A stretch of 28,595 nucleotides of DNA from an uncultured Verrucomicrobiales bacterium (lineage in GTDB: Bacteria; Verrucomicrobiota; Verrucomicrobiia; Verrucomicrobiales; Akkermansiaceae), in contig CALABM010000110.1 in assembly GCA_937885815.1 (NCBI GenBank), positions 1 through 28,595 on the forward strand. Reading direction: 5' to 3'. Below are positions 24,628 to 28,595 of the stretch, piece by piece (the first letter of the stretch is position 1; every line of letters begins with the position of its first letter). The position numbers were made by a program, and so were the translations under genes. The notes beneath the pieces were generated by a model, which did no database searches, was not told the origin of the DNA, and saw nothing but the letters and a program-made list of their open reading frames with translations.

Positions 24628-25104
24628 ATGTCCAAACTGGATTTGGAGCTGAGCGAGACGGAGATGCACCACTTGGCGGAGATGTGCGCCATGGTGCTTT
24701 CCATGCTGGGGCAGACGATGCCGGAGAGCCGTGACAGCCGCGCGGAGGCATGGCAGCGGCTTTGCGTGGCACTGCTGAAGGCGGCTCGCGGAGTTCCCTC
24801 CATTGGTAGACATATGGAGCTGAATCCTGACTGTGGCTATTGGTTCTTCAAACGCTCTTACATAGATCACGCCTTCTTCTCTGATGTGCTGGAGGATTAC
24901 CGGGATCAGGCGTTCTGGGCTGAACTGGTGAGCCGATGCGCGGAGCAGAGTCTGGTGGAAAATTTCGGAGATGAAGCCGTGAGCCTGATGAGTGATGAAG
25001 AGCGGGCGGCGCGCGTCTCCTCGCTGGAAAAAGCCCTGTGGAATGAAGTCACGCAGCATGGCATGGAGCGCCTGCTGTTCATGCTGCCGGCCGAAGAAAG
25101 CTAA
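24628..25104 (+). CDS. Unrecognised helical protein between sufT and uvrC
   Basis: I do not recognise this 158-residue protein. It is acidic and looks all-helical (LSETEMHHLAEMCAMVLSML; AEAWQRLCVALLKAARG), with Cys26, a CGYWFFKRSY stretch in the middle and a C-terminal helix ending ERLLFMLPAEES. There is no signal peptide or membrane segment. A good Shine-Dalgarno (AGGAGA, 24615-24620) lies 7 bases before the ATG, one of the few in this window. It sits 38 bases after sufT and 15 bases before uvrC, so it is likely co-transcribed with them. A role in Fe-S protein maturation or DNA repair is only suggested by position. Confidence 0.8.
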   Translation: MSKLDLELSETEMHHLAEMCAMVLSMLGQTMPESRDSRAEAWQRLCVALLKAARGVPSIGRHMELNPDCGYWFFKRSYIDHAFFSDVLEDYRDQAFWAELVSRCAEQSLVENFGDEAVSLMSDEERAARVSSLEKALWNEVTQHGMERLLFMLPAEES

Positions 25105-25119
25105 ACCTCAGAGGGGGAT

Positions 25120-26670
25120 ATGGCCGGGGTAAATTGCAGGGAAAAGTGGCGCGGCACACCACACCGCCCGGGGGTATACCTCATGAAGGGCAGCGGTGGC
25201 GGCATCATTTATGTGGGAAAGGCCAAGGACCTGCACCGCCGCCTCGCGAACTACTTCTCCCCTTCCCGCGCCACGCTGGAAAACAGCAAAACGCGTGCCC
25301 TCATCGCGGCCATTGAGGATTTTGATTATTACGAAGTACGCAATGATCAGGAAGCGCTCATTCTGGAGCAAAAGCTGATTAAGGAATACCGCCCGCACTA
25401 CAACGTGCAGCTGAGGGATGACAAGCGCTACCTTCTGCTGCGTGCCAGCAGGCAGGAAGAACTGCCGCGCTTCTCACTGGTGCGCCTGAAAAAAGATGAC
25501 GGCGCACGCTACATAGGCCCCTTCGTTCACTCCACCGCGCTGAAAGAGACCGTGGAGTGGCTGAACCACCGCTTCCGCCTGCGCACTTGCACCCGCCGCC
25601 ACCCCGGGGAGGAACAGTACCGCCACTGCCATGATGATGTGATACGCTGCTGCTCAGCGCCCTGCATAGGCCGCATATCCCCGGAGGAGTATCGCGCGCA
25701 GTTTGAGACAGCACTCGGGCTGCTGGAGGGCCGCGGACGCCGCGAGCACTTGGACGCCCTCACGCAGGAAATGATGGAAGCCGCAGAGGCTCTGGATTTC
25801 GAAAAGGCCGCGCGCCTGAGAGACGTGCGCGAGAATATCATCAAAACGCTGGAGCCCGCGCGCCGCTTTGCCCGCGGCATGGCGGATTTGCCCGGCACCG
25901 TGAATCCGGATAAGGACCTCGCGGAGCTGGCGGAAGCACTGGGCATGCAGGAGCCTCCCGCTGTGATGGAGTGCTTTGATATCTCCAACCTGTCAGACAA
26001 CCACATCGTGGCCTCCATGGTGCGCTTCACTAATGGCCGCCCGGACAACCGCGCCTACCGCCGTTACCGCATCCGCGGGGTGGACGGCCAAAATGATTTT
26101 GCCAGTATGCTGGAAGTGGTGCGGAGGCGTTATTCCCGAATAGTGAACGAAAGCAGCGCCCTCTTTGATAAACCGGCAGACATGGGCACCTACGCTTGGC
26201 TGAAAAAGCTGAGTGCAGAAGGGAAAACTCCTATCACCGTGCCGGATCTCGTGGTGGTGGACGGCGGCAAAGGGCAGCTGGCCACAGCCATGCAGGTGCT
26301 CACGGAGGTGGGGCTGGCCGATATGCCGGTGATAGGCTTGGCCAAACGAGATGAGGAAATATACTTCCCCCACAACAGCGAGCCGCTGGCCCTCAGCAGA
26401 GAAAGCGGCGCCCTGAGACTCCTGCAGCGCCTGAGAGATGAAGCCCACCGCTTTGCAAATAATTACAACGAGCTGCTGGTGAGGCGCCGCGTGCGCGAGA
26501 GCCGCTTGGATGCCTACCCCGGCATGACGCCCAAGCGCAAGGAACTGCTGCTTGCCCGTTTCCACACCGTGCCAAACCTCCGCACCCGCAGCCCAGAAGA
26601 AATAGCCGAGCTCCCCGGCATATCCCGCGCTTGGGCGGAAAAGTTCAGCGAATGGATTAAGCAGAGCTAA
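25120..26670 (+). CDS. uvrC: Excinuclease ABC subunit C
   Basis: UvrC makes the two incisions of nucleotide-excision repair. The 516-residue protein has the N-terminal GIY-YIG nuclease (GVYLMKG... GIIYVGKAKDLHRRL, about residues 18-45), a four-cysteine region (CTRRHPGEEQYRHC, CCSAPC) at the place of the Fe-S-type cysteine cluster of other UvrC proteins, a UVR/UvrB-binding segment (EAAEALDFEKAARLRD), the RNase H-like nuclease with FDISN, DFASM, VVDGGKGQL and RDEAHRFA, and a single helix-hairpin-helix pair at the C-terminus (YPGMTPKRKELLLARF, PGISRAWAEKFSEWI). It is shorter than E. coli UvrC (about 610) but no catalytic block is missing. A Shine-Dalgarno-like GAGGGGG (25111-25117) precedes the ATG closely. 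Confidence 0.95.
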   Translation: MAGVNCREKWRGTPHRPGVYLMKGSGGGIIYVGKAKDLHRRLANYFSPSRATLENSKTRALIAAIEDFDYYEVRNDQEALILEQKLIKEYRPHYNVQLRDDKRYLLLRASRQEELPRFSLVRLKKDDGARYIGPFVHSTALKETVEWLNHRFRLRTCTRRHPGEEQYRHCHDDVIRCCSAPCIGRISPEEYRAQFETALGLLEGRGRREHLDALTQEMMEAAEALDFEKAARLRDVRENIIKTLEPARRFARGMADLPGTVNPDKDLAELAEALGMQEPPAVMECFDISNLSDNHIVASMVRFTNGRPDNRAYRRYRIRGVDGQNDFASMLEVVRRRYSRIVNESSALFDKPADMGTYAWLKKLSAEGKTPITVPDLVVVDGGKGQLATAMQVLTEVGLADMPVIGLAKRDEEIYFPHNSEPLALSRESGALRLLQRLRDEAHRFANNYNELLVRRRVRESRLDAYPGMTPKRKELLLARFHTVPNLRTRSPEEIAELPGISRAWAEKFSEWIKQS

Positions 26671-26694
26671 GCCCGCCGCCTCCCCCTGACAAAT

Positions 26695-26714
26695 ACGTTT
26701 TTTGACGTTTTTTG
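26695..26714 (+). repeat. Tandem 10-bp repeat with phased T-tracts
   Basis: ACGTTTTTTG is repeated exactly twice in tandem (26695-26704, 26705-26714), placing two T6 tracts one helical turn apart, about 10-30 bases upstream of the -35 box of the FHA-like gene. It could bend DNA or act as an UP-like element, or be the end of a uvrC transcription unit. Confidence 0.6.
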
Positions 26715-26724
26715 TACTTTATGA

Positions 26725-26754
26725 TTGATTTTCGCGCAATATCTGGCATACTAA
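26725..26754 (+). promoter_or_regulatory. Putative promoter of FHA-like gene
   Basis: TTGATT (26725-26730) is followed either by N16 and CATACT (26747-26752) or by N18 and TACTAA (26749-26754). The -10 box ends 9-11 bases before the ATG at 26764, so the leader is very short. No Shine-Dalgarno is present. Confidence 0.5.
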
Positions 26755-26763
26755 TCCTCAGAC

Positions 26764-27405
26764 ATGGCTTCAATTAATGTAACATACTCTGACATTACCG
26801 CATCCTATGACCTGCCCGATGAGATAGGCGTAGAAGTCATCATTGGCACCTCTGAGGATTGCAGCATCGACTTGCCTGATGTAGAAGGCCTTGCTGAAGA
26901 GCACTGCTGTATCACTCTCTTTGAGGATGGTTATGCCATATCCGACCTCGGCTCCGGTGCCGGCACCTTTGCTGACGGAGCGCCCTTGGAAAATGAGTAC
27001 ATGACCAGCGGCGTGGTGTACCAGATTGGCGCCGCCACTATTACTTTCGTACCGGATGAAGGTGCAGAAGCCGCTCCCGCTGAGGCAGCTGCAGCTCCCG
27101 CCGTCCCTGAAGGTGAAGCAGCCCCCGAGGCCGCTCCTGCCGCAGCTCCGCAGAAGAAGACCATCAAGAAAAAGGCCTCCAGCGGTAAGCGCACTGCTCC
27201 CCGAAAAGGAGCTCCGGCCCTCAACGGCAAAAAGCGCGCCGGCAGCCGAGCCTCCGCAGCAACTGCCGCCGTGCAGTACAACAAGCAGATGGAGAAAATC
27301 AACGGCTTCTATGTGGCCTTGGTGCTCATCGGCGCTTTCTATGCCGGCATGGCCCTGTACAGCTGGCAGACCACGGGCAATCCCCTGCCCATTTTCCTGC
27401 GCTGA
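26764..27405 (+). CDS. FHA-like domain protein with C-terminal membrane anchor
   Basis: The 213-residue protein has an N-terminal beta-rich domain (about residues 1-98) resembling a forkhead-associated fold: VIIGTSEDCSIDLPD corresponds to the GR/GxxxxxCDIxLxD phosphothreonine-binding loop, EEHCCITLFEDGYAISDLGS to the SxxH... DLxS/GT stretch, and AGTFADGAPL to the GTxVNG turn. Some key FHA residues are changed (Gly-Thr for Gly-Arg, Glu-His for Ser-x-x-His), so phosphopeptide binding is uncertain. An Ala/Pro/Glu-rich linker (about 99-138), a Lys/Arg-rich segment (about 139-170) and one membrane helix (FYVALVLIGAFYAGMALY, about 183-200) follow, giving a tail-anchored layout with the FHA-like part cytoplasmic. 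It is a single-gene unit with a terminator. Confidence 0.75.
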   Translation: MASINVTYSDITASYDLPDEIGVEVIIGTSEDCSIDLPDVEGLAEEHCCITLFEDGYAISDLGSGAGTFADGAPLENEYMTSGVVYQIGAATITFVPDEGAEAAPAEAAAAPAVPEGEAAPEAAPAAAPQKKTIKKKASSGKRTAPRKGAPALNGKKRAGSRASAATAAVQYNKQMEKINGFYVALVLIGAFYAGMALYSWQTTGNPLPIFLR

Positions 27406-27429
27406 TATAAGCAAGCCAACACAGCTTTA

Positions 27430-27470
27430 CAGCCCGCTCAAAGGTAAAACCTTGAGCGGGCTGATTTTCT
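27430..27470 (+). terminator. Intrinsic terminator of FHA-like gene
   Basis: Arms CAGCCCGCTCAAAGG (27430-27444) and CCTTGAGCGGGCTG (27450-27463) pair with a single bulged A and are followed by ATTTTCT, 24 bases after the stop. Confidence 0.87.
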
Positions 27471-27500
27471 GTGATAATTGCTGATTTTCGGATTTTGGGC

Positions 27501-27529
27501 TTGCCAAACGGCAAAAATGAGTGTAACCT
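27501..27529 (+). promoter_or_regulatory. Promoter of purH
   Basis: TTGCCA (27501-27506), a 17-base spacer and TAACCT (27524-27529). It predicts a leader of about 42 bases before the first ATG at 27578. The -35 lies in a small hairpin (TTGCC AAAC GGCAA, 27501-27514). Confidence 0.55.
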
Positions 27530-27577
27530 GTGGTACCGCCGCCGGCGGGCAATGTAAACAAATCGAATCACATTAGC

Positions 27578-28595
27578 ATGGAAACGATGAAAATTCAGCG
27601 CGCCCTGCTGTCTGTCTCTGACAAGACCGGGCTTGATAAGTTTGCCAAGGGCCTGGTGGCCCAGAATGTACAGCTCATCTCCACCGGAGGCACCTGCAAG
27701 TACCTCCAGGAACTGGGACTGCCGGTGACGGAAATCTCTGATTACACAGGTGCACCCGAGCTCTTTGACGGCCGTGTGAAGACTCTTCACCCCAAGGTAC
27801 ACGGCGGCCTTCTGCAGCGCCGCGACCTCGCTGAGCACCAGCAGCAGGCTGTGGACAACAACATCCCCACCATTGATTTGGTGTGCGTAAACCTTTATCC
27901 CTTTGAGGAAACTATCGCCAAGGAAGGCGTGACCCTCGCAGAGGCCATCGAGAAGATTGACATCGGCGGCCCCTCCATGCTGCGCTCCGCTGCTAAGAAC
28001 TACGCTTCCGTAACCGTGGTGAGCGATCCCTCCGACTACGACACCATTCTGGAGGAAATGGAGAACCACCAGGGTAACACCACCCTGAAGACCCGTGAGA
28101 AGCTCGCTGTGAAGGTGTTCATGCGCACCTCCGCTTACGATACCGCCATCTCCAACTATCTGGGTCACCGCGCTGAGGAGTGCACCAAGAACAACCTCAC
28201 GCTTTCCCTCCCCTTCAATCAGGCCCTGCGTTATGGTGACAATCCCCACCAGAGCAGCGTGCTGTACGGTGACTTTGATTCCATCTTCACCCAGCTTCAG
28301 GGTAAGGAGCTGTCCTACACCAACATTCTGGACCTGGACGCTGCCGCTTCCCTCATCATGAACTTCCGCCGCCCCACCGTCGGCATCCTCAAGCACACGA
28401 ACCCCTGCGGCGTGGGTCAGGATGACGAGGACCTCGTGGAAGCTTGGAAGCGCGCCTACCAGACGGACACTCAGGCTCCCTTCGGTGGTGTTATCGTGAT
28501 GAACCGCCCGATGACTGAGGCTCTTGCCCGCATCGTGGGTGCCATCTTCACGGATGTGATTATCGCTCCGGACTATGAGCCCGAGGCTCGCGCCA
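27578..28595 (+). CDS. purH: AICAR transformylase / IMP cyclohydrolase, 3' end outside window
   Basis: PurH catalyses the last two steps of purine synthesis: formylation of AICAR and cyclisation to IMP. The first 339 codons are present and the gene runs off the window. The N-terminal IMP cyclohydrolase (MGS-like) domain shows RALLSVSDKTGL, LISTGGTCKYLQELG, DGRVKTLHPKVHGGLL and VCVNLYPFEET, followed by KIDIGGPSMLRSAAKN. The transformylase domain begins with LRYGDNPHQSSVLYG and includes LKHTNPCGVG with the conserved Lys-His. The start is either the ATG at 27578 (METMKIQRALL) or the one at 27587 (MKIQRALL); both are in frame and neither has a clear Shine-Dalgarno. Confidence 0.96.
   Translation, partial: METMKIQRALLSVSDKTGLDKFAKGLVAQNVQLISTGGTCKYLQELGLPVTEISDYTGAPELFDGRVKTLHPKVHGGLLQRRDLAEHQQQAVDNNIPTIDLVCVNLYPFEETIAKEGVTLAEAIEKIDIGGPSMLRSAAKNYASVTVVSDPSDYDTILEEMENHQGNTTLKTREKLAVKVFMRTSAYDTAISNYLGHRAEECTKNNLTLSLPFNQALRYGDNPHQSSVLYGDFDSIFTQLQGKELSYTNILDLDAAASLIMNFRRPTVGILKHTNPCGVGQDDEDLVEAWKRAYQTDTQAPFGGVIVMNRPMTEALARIVGAIFTDVIIAPDYEPEARA

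Overview
The window looks like chromosomal DNA of an Akkermansia-like member of the Verrucomicrobiota. This is inferred from one protein, not from a 16S gene. A 3083-residue surface protein on the minus strand combines autotransporter-type beta-strand repeats with a C-terminal PEP-CTERM sorting signal, a combination I know from Akkermansia. Gene density is high, ATGA and TGATG gene overlaps are common, and few genes have a clear Shine-Dalgarno sequence.

Layout. Positions 1-372 hold a small unrecognised ORF with an unclear start. Positions 454-4731 (+) hold a cysteine-rich C_GCAxxG_C_C protein, an M23-type peptidase overlapping nadD, and a large DsbD-family thiol:disulfide reductase ending at a strong terminator. 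Positions 4791-5306 (+) hold a DUF3592-like membrane protein. Positions 5343-8155 (-) form an operon of metallophosphoesterase, LptF/LptG-type permease and HAD hydrolase, followed upstream by argJ at 8278-9534 (-) with its own terminator. Positions 9715-14211 (+) form a SUF iron-sulfur assembly operon: a Fur-family regulator with a rearranged metal site, sufC, sufB, sufD and a HisA of the eukaryotic type. A tRNA-Ser(GGA) follows. Positions 14632-23883 (-) are the giant surface protein, which starts with a serine-protease domain resembling family S6 (IgA-protease/SPATE). Positions 24044-26670 (+) hold sufT, an unrecognised 158-residue gene and uvrC. Positions 26764-27405 (+) encode an FHA-like protein with a C-terminal membrane anchor, and the window ends inside purH.

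How the genes fit together. Iron-sulfur and thiol chemistry recur: the SUF operon, the separate sufT, the DsbD-family protein, the cysteine-rich redox protein and a UvrC that keeps its four-cysteine cluster. No sufS or sufE is present, so the cysteine desulfurase must be elsewhere. LptF/LptG and the envelope proteins indicate a Gram-negative envelope.

Regulation. About ten sigma-70-like promoters can be read by eye. Most share a -35 of the form CTTGC followed by 16-17 bases and a TATAAT-like box. In several cases the -10 box ends only 6-8 bases before the start codon, which predicts leaderless mRNAs. In two cases (fur-like and sufT) the promoter overlaps the upstream-most start codon and so argues for a later start.
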